Origin: Natrialba aegyptia DSM 13077
GTDB taxonomy: Archaea > Halobacteriota > Halobacteria > Halobacteriales > Natrialbaceae
Direction: 5' to 3'
NCBI RefSeq assembly: GCF_000337535.1
Contig: NZ_AOIP01000015.1
Span: 365,890 to 429,889 of the forward strand
DNA: 64,000 bases
Shown here: positions 19,476 to 30,343 of the stretch, piece by piece
Position numbering within the stretch: the first letter of the stretch is position 1
Layout of the letters: each line of letters starts with the position of its first letter
The notes under the pieces: generated by a model
What the model saw: the letters and a program-made list of their open reading frames with translations, nothing else
What the model was told of the DNA's origin: nothing
Databases searched by the model: none
Program-made: the position numbers and the translations under genes

Positions 19476-20987
19476 ATGACAGCTACCGACAATCCCGAAA
19501 CCGCGGACGTGCTCGTCGTCGGCAGCGGCATCGCCGGCTGTTCGGCCGCCCTCGCAGCGGCCCGCGCGGGTGCCGAAGTCCTGCTCCTGACCAAAGCCGA
19601 GCGACCCGACGACGCCAGCACCGACTGGGCGCAAGGCGGCATCTCGACCACCCGCGGCGACCCCGCCGCGCTCGCGGACGACATCATCGCAGCCAGCGAC
19701 GACACCGCCGACCCCGACGCCGTCGACGTCCTCGTCGAAACCGCCGATGAGGCAGTCGAGGACGTGCTCATCGACACCCTCGGCATCGAGTTCGACGAGA
19801 CGGCCGCCGGTGAACTCGACTACACCCGCGAGGCGGCCCACTCCGAGCGGCGTATCCTCCACGTCGACGCGGCGACGGGAACCCACATCCTGCGCCCGTT
19901 CCTGAATCACGTCGACGATCACGAGCGCATCGAGGTGCGACAGGACACGGCCGCGCTCGAACTGATCACTCACGAAGGCCGCGTTCACGGCGTCGTCAGC
20001 GACGAAAAAGCAACTGGTACGCCGATCTACGCCGGGACGACGATCCTCGCAACCGGCGGCATCGGCGCGCTCTACGGTCAGTCGACCAACCCCGACGACG
20101 CCACCGGCGACGGCATCGCCATGGCCGCGCTGGCCGGCGCGGACGTAGCCGACCTCGAGTTCGTCCAGTTCCACCCAACCGCGTACGCGGGCAAAGAGCC
20201 GTTCCTGCTCTCCGAAGCGCTGCGCGGCGAGGGCGCGCTCCTCCGGAACGCCCACGGCGAGCGATTCATGCCCGACTACCATCCCGACGCTGAACTCGGG
20301 CCGCGGGATGTCGTCGCCCGCGCGGTCGAAACTGAGCGCGAGGCGACCGGCGAGGTCGTCCTCGACGTGAGCCCGCTCGAGTTCGGCGACGAGTTCCCGG
20401 GCATCGCCCAGAAGTGTCGCGACCGGGGGATTGACGGCAACGAAATTCCCGTCGCGCCTTGCGAGCACTTCCTCTGTGGCGGCGTTGCGGTCGACGACCG
20501 CGGGCGCACGTCGCTCGACCGGCTCTACGCCGTTGGCGAGTGCGCGCGGACGGGTGTCCACGGCGCGAACCGACTGGCGAGTACGAGCCTGCTGGAGGGG
20601 CTGGTCTGGGGGCTGCGGGCCGGCGAGGATGCGGCCGGAGCCGAACCCGAGGTCGTCGAAGCGCCCGACCTGCGCAATCGCGACCCCGACCTCCCCGAGC
20701 GCTTCGCCGCCGAGAAGTTCGCACGCCTCCAGCGGACGATGGACGAGTTCCTCGGGCTGGAACGCGACCCCGGCGAACTCGCTCGCGCGGGTGCCGTCCT
20801 TCGGCGGCTCAAGGGCGAGGTGGACGCCTACATCCGCACCCGGACGGCGCGGGACCTGTACGAACTTCGCAACGCCTGCGTCGTGGCGCTGCTGATCGCG
20901 CGCGCCGCGGGCGAGAATCCGGAGTCGGTGGGGTGTCACTCCGTCGTCGAAGACGAGCCAGCGCCGGAACAGACGGCGAACGATTGA
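19476..20987 (+). CDS. nadB: L-aspartate oxidase
   Basis: 503 aa. FAD enzyme that oxidises L-aspartate to iminoaspartate for NadA. N-terminal dinucleotide motif VVGSGIAGCSAALAA (about 14-28), TDWAQGG, the active-site regions QFHPTAY and SEALRGEGALL, and the C-terminal FAD signature GANRLASTSLLEG are present. The helical C-terminal domain (about 400-490) is of normal length. Lies between nadA (11 nt) and nadC (6 nt), so the three are almost certainly one transcript, and the products act in sequence. Confidence 0.95.
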   Translation: MTATDNPETADVLVVGSGIAGCSAALAAARAGAEVLLLTKAERPDDASTDWAQGGISTTRGDPAALADDIIAASDDTADPDAVDVLVETADEAVEDVLIDTLGIEFDETAAGELDYTREAAHSERRILHVDAATGTHILRPFLNHVDDHERIEVRQDTAALELITHEGRVHGVVSDEKATGTPIYAGTTILATGGIGALYGQSTNPDDATGDGIAMAALAGADVADLEFVQFHPTAYAGKEPFLLSEALRGEGALLRNAHGERFMPDYHPDAELGPRDVVARAVETEREATGEVVLDVSPLEFGDEFPGIAQKCRDRGIDGNEIPVAPCEHFLCGGVAVDDRGRTSLDRLYAVGECARTGVHGANRLASTSLLEGLVWGLRAGEDAAGAEPEVVEAPDLRNRDPDLPERFAAEKFARLQRTMDEFLGLERDPGELARAGAVLRRLKGEVDAYIRTRTARDLYELRNACVVALLIARAAGENPESVGCHSVVEDEPAPEQTAND

Positions 20988-20993
20988 GCACCG

Positions 20994-21812
20994 ATGATCA
21001 CCGACGCACAAATCGAACGCTGGCTCCGCGAGGACGTCGGCCACCACGACGTGACGAACCAGGTCCCCGGCGAGACGACCGGTGAACTCGTTGCCAAAGA
21101 AGCCGGCACTGTTGCGGGACTCGAAGCCGCGGCGGCCGTCTTCGCGTTCATCGGCGCGACCGTGACGGACCGACTCGAGGCGGGTACACGGGTCGATACC
21201 GGCGACGAACTCCTCGCCGTCGAGGGCGAGGCGCGCGACGTGCTCCGCGGCGAGCGCGTCGCCGTCAACCTCGCCGGCCACGCCTCGGGCATCGCGACGC
21301 GAACGAACCGAGCCGTCGCGGAAGCGCGGACCGAATCCGACGACGTACGAATCGCCGCGACCAGGAAGACCACGCCCGGCCTGCGCGGACTCGAGAAGCG
21401 CGCCGTGGTGGCCGGCGGCGGCGACACCCACCGGCTCGACCTCTCGCACATGGTCATGGTGAAGGACAACCACATTGCGGAGATGGGGCTCGAGGGTGCC
21501 GTCGAGCACTTCCGCGAGCGGGCCTCGTTCGCGACGAAACTCGACGTGGAAGTCGAAACGGTCGAGGACGTGCCCCGGGCCGCCGAAGCCGGGGCGGATA
21601 TCGTCCTGCTCGATAACATGTCCCCCGCGGAGACACGCGAGGCCGTCTCGCTGCTCGCGGAGTACGAGGGCGTTCTCGCGGAGGCGAGCGGCGGAATCAC
21701 GCTCGAAACCGTCGCCGACTACGCCGCCGTGGGCGTCGACGTGATCTCCATGGGGTCACTTACCCACTCCGCGCCGTCGCTCGACCTGTCGTTTCGGACG
21801 GCGAGTGACTGA
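20994..21812 (+). CDS. nadC: Nicotinate-nucleotide pyrophosphorylase (quinolinate PRTase)
   Basis: 272 aa. Converts quinolinate and PRPP to nicotinate mononucleotide. Conserved elements: EDVGHHDVT near the N-terminus, the catalytic-site basic residues in [14 protein letters not shown] (about 121-134), KDNH (156-159), VEVETVED and LLDNMSP, and the phosphate-binding EASGGIT. Last gene of the nad operon, 6 nt after nadB. Confidence 0.95.
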   Translation: MITDAQIERWLREDVGHHDVTNQVPGETTGELVAKEAGTVAGLEAAAAVFAFIGATVTDRLEAGTRVDTGDELLAVEGEARDVLRGERVAVNLAGHASGIATRTNRAVAEARTESDDVRIAATRKTTPGLRGLEKRAVVAGGGDTHRLDLSHMVMVKDNHIAEMGLEGAVEHFRERASFATKLDVEVETVEDVPRAAEAGADIVLLDNMSPAETREAVSLLAEYEGVLAEASGGITLETVADYAAVGVDVISMGSLTHSAPSLDLSFRTASD

Positions 21813-22072
21813 ACTCGATCGGTCGGGAACCGTCTCCGGCCGGCGATTTTGTCGGGGGAGCGAAAGTGAACAGACAGGGGCCGTGCCACCCGAATGTGGC
21901 GGATTGCAGCGCCTCGTTTTATCACTTTCACTCCGCCTGGCGCAGGTTCATACGTGTGCGAACTGTACCCACATTGAGGAGCGCGTATGAATCGTTCTAC
22001 CCATCCCAAAACGACGACAGCGGAGTGCTTCGCCCGAAATCGGCCCCGACTCGTGGAAACGGAGGGGGTCGG

Positions 22073-23281
22073 ATGACCGAACGCACGTCACCGACGAACG
22101 CCGCCGATCGCAAGCGTCACTCGAGTGCCGGCACGACCTCGACGGTCTCAACCCGCAACGGAGCCGCGTCGGTAACTGACGACCGGCAACGAGATCGAGG
22201 GACTCGTAGCACGACCGATGGAACCGATCCGACCGATACTGCGGCGACAGCGCAGACCGCGACCGAAACGGAACCGGAACGCGAGCACCCTCTCGCCATC
22301 GAAACGACGGGCCTCGTCAAACACTTCGGCGAGACGAAAGCCGTCGACGGCATCGACCTGGCCATCCCGGCCGGCGGCATCTACGGGCTTCTCGGTCCCA
22401 ACGGGGCCGGCAAGACGACCGTGATTCGCATGCTCGCGACGCTGTTACAACCCGATGCGGGCACGGCGCGGGTGTTCGGTCACGACGTTGCGACCGACGG
22501 CGACGCAGTCCGTCGTCGCGTGAGCATGACCGGCCAGTTCGCCTCGGTAGACGAGGATCTCACCGGCCGCGAGAACCTCGTCCTCCTGGCTCGCCTGCTC
22601 GGCTACTCCCGAGCGCAGGCCGCCGAGCGCACGCGTGAACTCATCGACGCCTTCGGGCTGACCGAGGCGGCGACGCGACAGGTGAAGACCTACTCCGGCG
22701 GGATGCGCCGCCGTCTCGACATCGTAGCGAGCATCGTCGTCACGCCGGAGCTCCTGTTTCTCGACGAACCGACCACCGGACTCGACCCGCGGAACCGAAA
22801 CCAGGTCTGGGACATCATCCGCGCGCTGGTCGCCAACGGAACCACCGTTTTGCTGACCACGCAGTACCTGGACGAAGCCGACCAGTTAGCCGACCGGATC
22901 GCCGTCATCGACGAGGGACGGATCATCGCCGAGGGTACGCCCGGCGAGCTCAAGGCATCCGTCGGTTCCGGCGTCCTGTCGGTCCGGTTGCGTGACCCCG
23001 AGTGCCGCGACGCAGCCAGGGACGTGCTGACCTCAGTCCTCGACGCGCCAGTTGAACTCGAGTCCGATCCGGCGGCCCTCTCCGCTCGGATCGAAGACCC
23101 CGATCGCGTCACCCAGGCGCTCGACGCGCTCGCAGAATCGCGCATCGAAGTCACCGAGTTCACGCTCGGCCAGCCGAGTCTGGACGAGTTCTTCCTCGAA
23201 GTGACCGATCGGCCGACGCGCGGTGGTGCGGATCGGGACGCGACGACGGACGACGGGATGCGCCAGGAGGGAGTCGAATGA
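22073..23281 (+). CDS. ABC transporter ATP-binding protein (DrrA-type)
   Basis: 402 aa. Walker [10 protein letters not shown] at 108-116, signature YSGGMRRRL, Walker [13 protein letters not shown], and a C-terminal DrrA-like extension (about 320-390) with [10 protein letters not shown]. An unusual N-terminal stretch of about 75 residues is Thr/Arg/Ser-rich, low-complexity and without predicted structure. GGAGG at 22061 lies 7-8 nt before the ATG at 22073 and fixes the start. Overlaps the permease gene by ATGA, implying translational coupling. Likely exports a drug, lipid or glycolipid. Confidence 0.93.
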   Translation: MTERTSPTNAADRKRHSSAGTTSTVSTRNGAASVTDDRQRDRGTRSTTDGTDPTDTAATAQTATETEPEREHPLAIETTGLVKHFGETKAVDGIDLAIPAGGIYGLLGPNGAGKTTVIRMLATLLQPDAGTARVFGHDVATDGDAVRRRVSMTGQFASVDEDLTGRENLVLLARLLGYSRAQAAERTRELIDAFGLTEAATRQVKTYSGGMRRRLDIVASIVVTPELLFLDEPTTGLDPRNRNQVWDIIRALVANGTTVLLTTQYLDEADQLADRIAVIDEGRIIAEGTPGELKASVGSGVLSVRLRDPECRDAARDVLTSVLDAPVELESDPAALSARIEDPDRVTQALDALAESRIEVTEFTLGQPSLDEFFLEVTDRPTRGGADRDATTDDGMRQEGVE

Positions 23282-24156
23282 CCGCCGAACGGTCGCCAAC
23301 GGCCGCGGAGACGGAACTGAACTCGGATCCGGCTCGGCAGCCGGATCCCGACGTTGACACCCTTCACGCGGCGGTGTCGGACAGTCCGCGGCCGCCGCGG
23401 CCGAGTGCGGTGTCGGCCTCGCTCACGTTCGGCTGGCGGGCGCTCCTGAAGATCAAGCACGTCCCCGAGCAACTGTTCGACGTGACGGTCTTCCCGATCA
23501 TGTTCCTCCTTCTGTTCACCTACCTGTTCGGCGGCGCGCTCGCCGGTTCGACGAGCGCGTACCTCCAGGAACTCTTGCCGGGAATCCTGGCCATGACGGT
23601 CGTGTTCATCACGATCTACACCGGCGTCACGCTGAACGACGACATCGACGAGGGCGTCTTCGATCGCTTCCGAACGATGCCGGTCTGGCAGCCGTCGGTC
23701 ATCGTCGGTGCCCTGCTCGGGGACGCCGTTCGGTACACGATCGCCTCGACGATGGTCATCGGACTCGGCCTGCTGCTCGGGTTCCGTCCGGAGGGCGGCG
23801 CAATCGGCGTGATTTCGGCAGTCGCGCTCTTGCTGGTGTTCTCGTTTAGCCTGTCGTGGATCTGGACGGCGCTCGGATTCATCATGCGGACGCCGGAGTC
23901 GCTCATGGGCGTGAGCATGCTGATCCTGTTCCCGCTTACGTTCATCAGCAACGTCTTCGTCGATCCGCGGACGATGCCCGGGTGGCTCGAGGCGTTCGTC
24001 TCGATCAACCCCGTCAGTCACCTGGTCACGGCGATGCGCGGGCTGATGCACGGTACCGCCACGGCTGGGGATGTTATCATCGTTCTCGGCCTCTCTGCGG
24101 TGTTTGTCGTCGTCTTCGGTCCCGCGACGATGTACCTCTTTCACGCTCAGCAGTAG
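23278..24156 (+). CDS. ABC-2 type transporter permease (DrrB-type)
   Basis: 292 aa. A disordered N-terminal tail of about 45 residues precedes six TM segments: about 67-90, 98-122, 143-163, 175-198, 205-225 and 255-280. The cytoplasmic loop [16 protein letters not shown] carries the conserved ABC-2 contact with the ATPase, and [14 protein letters not shown] lies before the last TM. Start codon overlaps the ATPase stop (ATGA). With the ATPase it forms a complete two-gene exporter. Confidence 0.93.
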   Translation: MTAERSPTAAETELNSDPARQPDPDVDTLHAAVSDSPRPPRPSAVSASLTFGWRALLKIKHVPEQLFDVTVFPIMFLLLFTYLFGGALAGSTSAYLQELLPGILAMTVVFITIYTGVTLNDDIDEGVFDRFRTMPVWQPSVIVGALLGDAVRYTIASTMVIGLGLLLGFRPEGGAIGVISAVALLLVFSFSLSWIWTALGFIMRTPESLMGVSMLILFPLTFISNVFVDPRTMPGWLEAFVSINPVSHLVTAMRGLMHGTATAGDVIIVLGLSAVFVVVFGPATMYLFHAQQ

Positions 24157-24384
24157 CGGTCGCCATCCGTTCGGCTGTGAACGGTGGTGACTGCGATTAC
24201 CGGTTCGCTCGTGACTGTTGCTGTCCGCTATGGGCCGCTCGCGCGGCAGTCACCGAACGCGAGTTCGTATCGGGTCTCGACTCTCTGCAGGTCGAACGGA
24301 TCGAGTGTTCGCCGTCCCCGAACGGAGTGCACGGTTGCAGTTGCTGGTTGCTCGCTTTTCGTGTCTGGTAGCAAATCACACCCC

Positions 24385-25863
24385 ATGACGGAACGACCAC
24401 TGCGTCCCGATTCCGAACTCGGCTGGAACGCGCTGTACCTCGCCAGCGAGTGGACAGCACCGGGCGACCGCGATTCGATCACAGTTGAGAACCCCTATAC
24501 GCGCGAGGAGTTCGCGTCCGTTCCCGCCGGGACGCCGGATGACGTCGACCGGGCCTACGAAGCCGCCGCCGAGGCCCAGGAGTCGTGGGCCGAACAGCCG
24601 CCACAGGGACGTGCACAGGTCGTAACCGCAGCCCTCGAGTTCATTCGCGAGAACCGCGAGGAGATCCTGGCGTTGCTCGCCCGCGAGTCCGGGAGCACGC
24701 GGGTCAAGGGCAACGCCGAACTCCAGACGGCCCGCGGGATGATGCAGGAGGCGGCGAGTTACCCGTTCCGGATGGCGGGACAGCACTCGGAGTCGATCGT
24801 CCCCGGCAAGGAGAACACCGCCGTTCGCGTGCCGGTCGGCGTCGTCGGCGTCATCTCGCCGTGGAACTTCCCGCTGCACCTCTCGATGCGCGCCGTCGCG
24901 CCCGCCATCGCAGCCGGGAACGCCGTCGTCCTCAAACCCGCCTCGAACACGCCGATCACGGGCGGCCTGCTGCTCGCGCGCATCTTCGAAGCCGCCGGGC
25001 TTCCCGAGGGCGTGCTCAGCGTTGTTCCCGGCTCCGGTTCCGACATCGGCGACGCGGTCGCCGGCCACGAAATCCCCCGCGTGCTCGCGTTCACGGGGTC
25101 GACGGAAGTCGGCCAGCACGTCGCCAGCCAGGCCGCCGAAACCTGTGCGCTGCCCGCCCTCGAACTCGGCGGCAACAACGTCCACGTCGTCACCGAGCAC
25201 GCCGACCTGGACCGGGCCGTCGACGGCGGCGTCTTCGGCTCGTTCCTCCACCAGGGCCAGGCCTGCATCTCGATCAACCGCCACCTCGTCCACGAGGATC
25301 TGTACGACGAGTACGTCGAGCGCCTGGCCGACCGCGCGGCGAGTCTCCCCGCCGGCGATCCGACCGACGACGACACCGTCATCGGCCCGATCATCGACGA
25401 GAGCCAGCGCGACCAGATCGTCGCGTACATCGACGACTCGATCGAGGCGGGAGCCGCGCTCGAAACCGGCGGCGATCACGACGAACTCGTCGTCGAGCCG
25501 ACGGTGCTTTCTGCCGCCGATAACGATATGGCTGCAGCGGAAAACGAGCACTTCGGCCCCGTCGCTCCCGTGATTTCCTACTCGAGCGACGAGGAGGCGA
25601 TCGAACTGGCGAACGACACGATCCACGGCCTCTCGGGCTCGGTCCACAGCGAGGATCTCGAGCAGGCCCGCACGATCGCGGACGAGATCGAAACCGGCAT
25701 GGTCCACATCAACGATCAGCCGCTCAACGACGAACCCCACGTCCCCTTCGGCGGCATGAAACAGTCCGGCGTCGGCCGCTACAACGGCGACTCGATCCTC
25801 GACGAACTCACGACGACGAAGTGGATATCGGTCCAGCGCGAGCCGCGAGAGTACCCGTTCTAG
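24385..25863 (+). CDS. Aldehyde dehydrogenase (NAD(P)+)
   Basis: 492 aa. Catalytic Glu260 (LELGGNN) and Cys294 (GQACIS), cofactor loop FTGSTEVGQH, PWNFPLHLSMRA, and the C-terminal PFGGMKQSGVGRYNG. The FGSFLHQGQACIS pattern resembles benzaldehyde/vanillin-type dehydrogenases, but substrate assignment is not safe. CTTTTCGTG about 27 nt upstream supports the ATG at 24385. Confidence 0.92.
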   Translation: MTERPLRPDSELGWNALYLASEWTAPGDRDSITVENPYTREEFASVPAGTPDDVDRAYEAAAEAQESWAEQPPQGRAQVVTAALEFIRENREEILALLARESGSTRVKGNAELQTARGMMQEAASYPFRMAGQHSESIVPGKENTAVRVPVGVVGVISPWNFPLHLSMRAVAPAIAAGNAVVLKPASNTPITGGLLLARIFEAAGLPEGVLSVVPGSGSDIGDAVAGHEIPRVLAFTGSTEVGQHVASQAAETCALPALELGGNNVHVVTEHADLDRAVDGGVFGSFLHQGQACISINRHLVHEDLYDEYVERLADRAASLPAGDPTDDDTVIGPIIDESQRDQIVAYIDDSIEAGAALETGGDHDELVVEPTVLSAADNDMAAAENEHFGPVAPVISYSSDEEAIELANDTIHGLSGSVHSEDLEQARTIADEIETGMVHINDQPLNDEPHVPFGGMKQSGVGRYNGDSILDELTTTKWISVQREPREYPF

Positions 25864-26022
25864 CGGCGCTCCCGCGTTCTAGCGCGCTATGGCCGAGTAC
25901 TCGAGCACAGTTCACCGTTTGGTGACTCCCAACTGGGAACGGATCTGGACTCGTGAGCTCATAACCAGTCACGGACTCATCTCCGTTTCGCATACGCGGC
26001 CCTCACTGGTTTCGAGTCAGCA

Positions 26023-26106
26023 TGCGAGGGAAGGGATTTGAACCCTCGGACCCCTACGGGAGCGGGTCTTAAGCCCACCGCCGTTGGCCTGCTTGGCTAC
26101 CCTCGC
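26023..26106 (-). tRNA. tRNA-Leu (anticodon UAA)
   Basis: 84 nt, class II. The acceptor stem GCGAGGG pairs with CCCTCGC, followed by discriminator A and no encoded CCA. The anticodon loop reads CTTAAGA, giving UAA. The long variable arm (CCCGUAGGGG region) and GGTTCAAATCC T-loop are standard. No intron. Confidence 0.95.
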
Positions 26107-26194
26107 GCAAAAGCGCACTCGGGGATATCCGCCCCGCTACAATGTGCGTTTCGGTGTGCGTCGACCGAATCGCCCGATCGAAACCCGGTCTCGG

Positions 26195-26548
26195 TTACCA
26201 GTCGACGCTCAACGTCCCGTCCCCGTGCGGGTCCGGCGCGATCTCCTCGTCTGTCCGGCGGTCGATGACGTGAATGCACCCCTCGTCTTTCTTCGCCGGA
26301 CAGACCTCCGCGGCGCGGACGTTGTGATCCAGGTCCGCCTCGTCGATGAAGTAGGTGTTCGGTTTGGCGATCCCCGAAGCGAGCGACATCTCCCAGTTGT
26401 CGCTGACTTCGGCGCACTTGCCGGCCCCGAAGCACTTGTTGGCCTCGAAGATGATCTTGTAGGGCTTTTCCTCGATCGATGGCGCATCGGCCGAGCCGAC
26501 ATCGCTCGCGCGCTGGATCTCGCCGCCGTTCTCATCGCCGTCGGTCAT
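26195..26548 (-). CDS. Ferredoxin, [3Fe-4S]-type cysteine pattern
   Basis: 117 aa from the ATG at 26548. Cys39-x5-Cys45 (CFGAGKC) and Cys83-Pro (EVCPAKK) give the three-ligand pattern of single-cluster [3Fe-4S] ferredoxins that serve cytochrome P450s; Cys91 is an extra Cys that could complete a fourth ligand. The N-terminal 25 residues are acidic and disordered, and the C-terminus is acidic. Small electron carrier; no P450 or oxidoreductase partner is adjacent except the SDR 190 nt upstream on the same strand. Confidence 0.8.
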   Translation of the reverse strand: MTDGDENGGEIQRASDVGSADAPSIEEKPYKIIFEANKCFGAGKCAEVSDNWEMSLASGIAKPNTYFIDEADLDHNVRAAEVCPAKKDEGCIHVIDRRTDEEIAPDPHGDGTLSVDW

Positions 26549-26739
26549 TATACGACTGTTCGACTGCGTCACCTTTCGCGTTACGGTTGGGTGCCGAACG
26601 CGCTTCCGAAGCGAGTTCTCGAGCCGCGTCAGGTTCGATCCTGAACTCGTCGCGAGCCGTCCGGGGCGGTTCACCGAGGCCGGGTTGCGCGGTACCCGGC
26701 GACCGATTCGGTCGCGAGGTGAACGCTCACCGCGGGTTC

Positions 26740-27699
26740 TCAGGATGAGACGCGCTCGGCCGCCGGCCGCGGGAGGTCGTACGTCACACCGGTCAACTCG
26801 CGGGAGACATCCCAGAGACGGCGGGCCATTTCACGGTCGTAGGACCGGTCCGAAGAGGCCTGACGTTCGGGCGTGCCGCGCATGTTCGCGAGCCCGCCGG
26901 GACCGTAGTACGCGCCGCCCTCGGCGTCCGGCGCAGTCCCGGCGTACAACAGCGGAAGCGCGCCCCGTTCGGCCGACTGCGCCACCAGCGTATTCGCGAT
27001 GCGACTCGCGAGCTTTCGGAGCCGGTCCCCGCTTTGCTCGGGGCCGCGAATCTGGAGTTGCGTGGCCGCATACCCCGGATGGACGGCGATACTCTTCGCG
27101 TTCAGGTCTGCGGTAAGCAGCCGGCGCTCGAGTTCATATGCGAACAATACGTTGGCCAGTTTCGCCTGGCCGTAGGCCTCCCAGCGGTCGTAGGACTCCT
27201 CGTGGTGCAGGTCGTCGAAGTCGATGTCACCGCTCTCGTGAACGGCGCTGGAGACGGTGACGATGCGCGAATCCGCCTCGTCGTCGAGATGGAGGTTGTC
27301 CAGCAGCAAGCCGGTGAGTGCGAAGTGTCCGAGGTGATCGACGCCGAACTGCGTCTCGAAGCCGTCCTCGGTCTCCGTGCGCGGAACCGCCATGACGCCG
27401 GCGTTATTAACGAGCACGTCGAGTCGCTCGTCGCCGAGTCGCGTTGTGAACTCGCGGATGGAGTCGAGGCTCGCGAGGTCGCACTGTTCGACGCGGAGGT
27501 CGCCCTCGAGGCGCGAGAGGTCGTCGCGAACGTCGTCGGCCGCCTCCTCGCCGCGCTCGACGCTTCGACAGGCCATGATCACGGTTGCACCCTTGCGGGC
27601 GAGTTCACGCGTGGTCTCGAGACCGAGGCCGCTGTTTGCGCCGGTGACGACGAACGTCCGGCCGTACTGGTCGGGAATATCGGCGGCTGTCCAGCCCAT
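26740..27699 (-). CDS. Short-chain dehydrogenase/reductase (WW-domain oxidoreductase/retinol dehydrogenase-like)
   Basis: 319 aa. TGANSGLG cofactor motif (19-26), ACRSVERG (NADP-type Arg), DLASLDSIREF, NNAGVM, the active-site Ser in VSSAVHE, and YGQAKLAN with catalytic Tyr and Lys. PGYAATQLQ follows. This is the branch that includes protochlorophyllide reductase-like and retinol dehydrogenase-like proteins, widely used in haloarchaea with unknown substrates. Confidence 0.9.
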   Translation of the reverse strand: MGWTAADIPDQYGRTFVVTGANSGLGLETTRELARKGATVIMACRSVERGEEAADDVRDDLSRLEGDLRVEQCDLASLDSIREFTTRLGDERLDVLVNNAGVMAVPRTETEDGFETQFGVDHLGHFALTGLLLDNLHLDDEADSRIVTVSSAVHESGDIDFDDLHHEESYDRWEAYGQAKLANVLFAYELERRLLTADLNAKSIAVHPGYAATQLQIRGPEQSGDRLRKLASRIANTLVAQSAERGALPLLYAGTAPDAEGGAYYGPGGLANMRGTPERQASSDRSYDREMARRLWDVSRELTGVTYDLPRPAAERVSS

Positions 27700-27887
27700 A
27701 GTATCGGTACGGGTCGAACCATCCTAAAACCGTCTCCGCTCCGAGGGTGGTGTGTGTCGGGAGCCGAGCGACGGATTCGGTATTCACGCTCGATGTCGAA
27801 CGCAACTCTCGCCGAGATATCGGCTCCAAGCGTGCTGTCAAGCGGTGACCTGTAGAACGGAAGATCGTCTTTCGAGTGCAGCGCAGG

Positions 27888-28406
<519 letters not shown>

Positions 28407-28600
28407 ACGTCGGCGACGATGGGACGCGTGAAAACGGTAGTGGTCTTCGCCAGTGTGATCCGGGATATTTCGGGAAGCGGTCGGTCGTCTCTAGTAGCCA
28501 TTGAAAGCCGACAGCCGCTTATTATCGTGGTGTAGTTCTATAAATAGCACACAAGGGAAGAATTTATTCGGTTCCGTTGCGATGCTGAGGAATATCAAAG

Positions 28601-30073
28601 ATGGAATCGGACAGCGACAAACCCAATATTCTACTTGTTATCTTAGACACAGTCCGGGCAAAGAATACGAGTCTTCACGGCCATTACAACCGTACAACTC
28701 CCGCGCTAGAACAGTTCGCTGCGCAGGCGACAGTCTACCGACAGGCGCGTGCGCCGAGCATTCATAGCGTCGCAAGTCACGCGAGTATCTGGACGGGGCT
28801 TCACGTTCCGGAGCACAACGTCACAGAACACGAGGGGCGACTCTCCCCCGAAGCAACAATTTGGACCAGACTGCAACGGGAGTACGAGTATCAGACGGGG
28901 TTGTTCACCCCGAATTACGTTATCGCAAACGCGTCTAACTTATTCGAACCGTTCGAAACCGTTGAGACTCCCGATTTCGGAAACATAGAAAATGCTCGCT
29001 TGTTCGATGCCTTCGATCCGACTGACGTGAAAGAGCTGGAAGGTGTTTCTGGAAATCTAAAGCGCGCGATCACGTCCGGGAAGCCGGTGCGTGCGTTGGC
29101 GAATACGTTCTGGCGGGGGTACCGAGAGTTCAATCCCAAATGGCACGACTATCAGAAAGCCGACGGTGCTGAATTTGCGGACAGGTTCCTCGAGTGGGAA
29201 GCCGAACGGGACGGACCGTGGGCCGCGTGTGTCAATGTGCTCGATGCGCATTATCCGTATACTCCGACGGCGGAATACGATAACTGGTCCGGGGAGAAAA
29301 TTCGTGATCTCCACGAGTCACTAGCCGGGCGGACGTTGAGTGACCAGTATTACGGCTCGAACGGCCGGCCGTGGGGAGAACTCAAAGCGCTCGAATCGCT
29401 CTACGACGGTGGTATTCGACAGGCAGATGCGGTGGTCAAACAGCTTGTAACGACACTCCGAGAGCGCGGCGAGTTAGACGAGACGCTTCTCGTCATTACG
29501 AGCGACCACGGCGAAGGATTCGGAGAGCGGTCGTTCGTGGCCCCGGACTGCCGTGCGGTGACGCACAGTTGGGGCGTCCACGAGGAGATAACGCACGTGC
29601 CGTTGGTGGTGAAATGGCCGGAGCAACACGCGTCCTGGACCGAGACGGCACCTGCATCGTTGACCAATATTCCCGCAGCGATGGAGCGGGCTATAGACGG
29701 ACCGGCTAGTATTCCCGATCCATCGGACGACCCGCTCCTCGACGGCCCGATCCTCACGATGACCGAACGACTTCGAAGGGAGGACCGACCCGACCGACCC
29801 GAACCGTATTTCGGTCCGTGGAAAGCGGTTTACGAACCGACAGGGGATGACGGTGCCGTTCGGAAGCACGTGGTACGTGGGGAGACGGATCCGGACGTCG
29901 CTACCGTCGACTGCATCAGTGCCCAGGCCGCCGTGGAATCGCACTCGAGCGATTCGAGAACGATCGTTACAGAGGCGTTCGATTCGCTGTCTCCAAAGCC
30001 GGTTGCTGATGGGACAAATGAGGTCGATGATGACGTAGAGAATCGACTGGCTGATCTCGGTTATCTCCGATAA
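28601..30073 (+). CDS. Sulfatase-like hydrolase (alkaline phosphatase superfamily)
   Basis: 490 aa. Metal-binding start NILLVILDTVRAKNTSLHGH, nucleophile region RAPSIHSVASHASIWTG, TSDHGEGFGER with the second metal site, and THSWGVHEEITHVPLVVKWP. The formylglycine motif C/S-x-P-x-R is absent; a Ser (APS) stands in its place, as in phospho- or sulfo-transferring relatives, so true sulfatase chemistry is uncertain. Haloarchaeal homologues often sit in glycan loci. Codon use is more AT-rich than its neighbours, and a MITE-like repeat follows, both signs of transfer. TATA-like GAATTTATTC at about 28559-28568. Confidence 0.85.
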   Translation: MESDSDKPNILLVILDTVRAKNTSLHGHYNRTTPALEQFAAQATVYRQARAPSIHSVASHASIWTGLHVPEHNVTEHEGRLSPEATIWTRLQREYEYQTGLFTPNYVIANASNLFEPFETVETPDFGNIENARLFDAFDPTDVKELEGVSGNLKRAITSGKPVRALANTFWRGYREFNPKWHDYQKADGAEFADRFLEWEAERDGPWAACVNVLDAHYPYTPTAEYDNWSGEKIRDLHESLAGRTLSDQYYGSNGRPWGELKALESLYDGGIRQADAVVKQLVTTLRERGELDETLLVITSDHGEGFGERSFVAPDCRAVTHSWGVHEEITHVPLVVKWPEQHASWTETAPASLTNIPAAMERAIDGPASIPDPSDDPLLDGPILTMTERLRREDRPDRPEPYFGPWKAVYEPTGDDGAVRKHVVRGETDPDVATVDCISAQAAVESHSSDSRTIVTEAFDSLSPKPVADGTNEVDDDVENRLADLGYLR

Positions 30074-30140
30074 TCGCGCCGGGCAAGACGACCGGATCGG
30101 TTTTCACGAGTAAGAGTCACGCCACTGACCAGACTACGGA

Positions 30141-30226
30141 CGATCGTAGCCACTGCGAGTCACTGCACACCCGATCGCACGATGGCTATGCGCTCGGTGT
30201 GTGAACTGTTACAGGTGTTACTATAC
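30141..30226. repeat. MITE-like palindromic repeat, copy A
   Basis: 86 bp with the same length and gap-free alignment as the repeat at 62071-62156 (66 of 86 identical by my count). Imperfect terminal inverted repeats (CGTAGCCACTG at the left, GGTGTTACTATA at the right, whose reverse complement begins TATAGTAACACC). No coding capacity. It lies between the sulfatase and the aspartoacylase genes. Confidence 0.65.
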
Positions 30227-30343
30227 CTGCCACAGTCCTCGGGTGATTTCGGCTCCTCGGTACAGTAGATAGCAGAACCCCGCTCTGCAACCGGCGGCCG
30301 CAACTACATACCGCCAGCCGTCGAACGACAGTACAAGAGTTCT

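Noticed and set aside
19461..21509. 682-codon minus-strand frame antisense to nadB and nadC
   Set aside because: The sense strand encodes complete NadB and NadC with all motifs.
22690..24144. 484-codon minus-strand frame opposite the ABC exporter
   Set aside because: His/Arg/Asp-rich antisense translation without domains.
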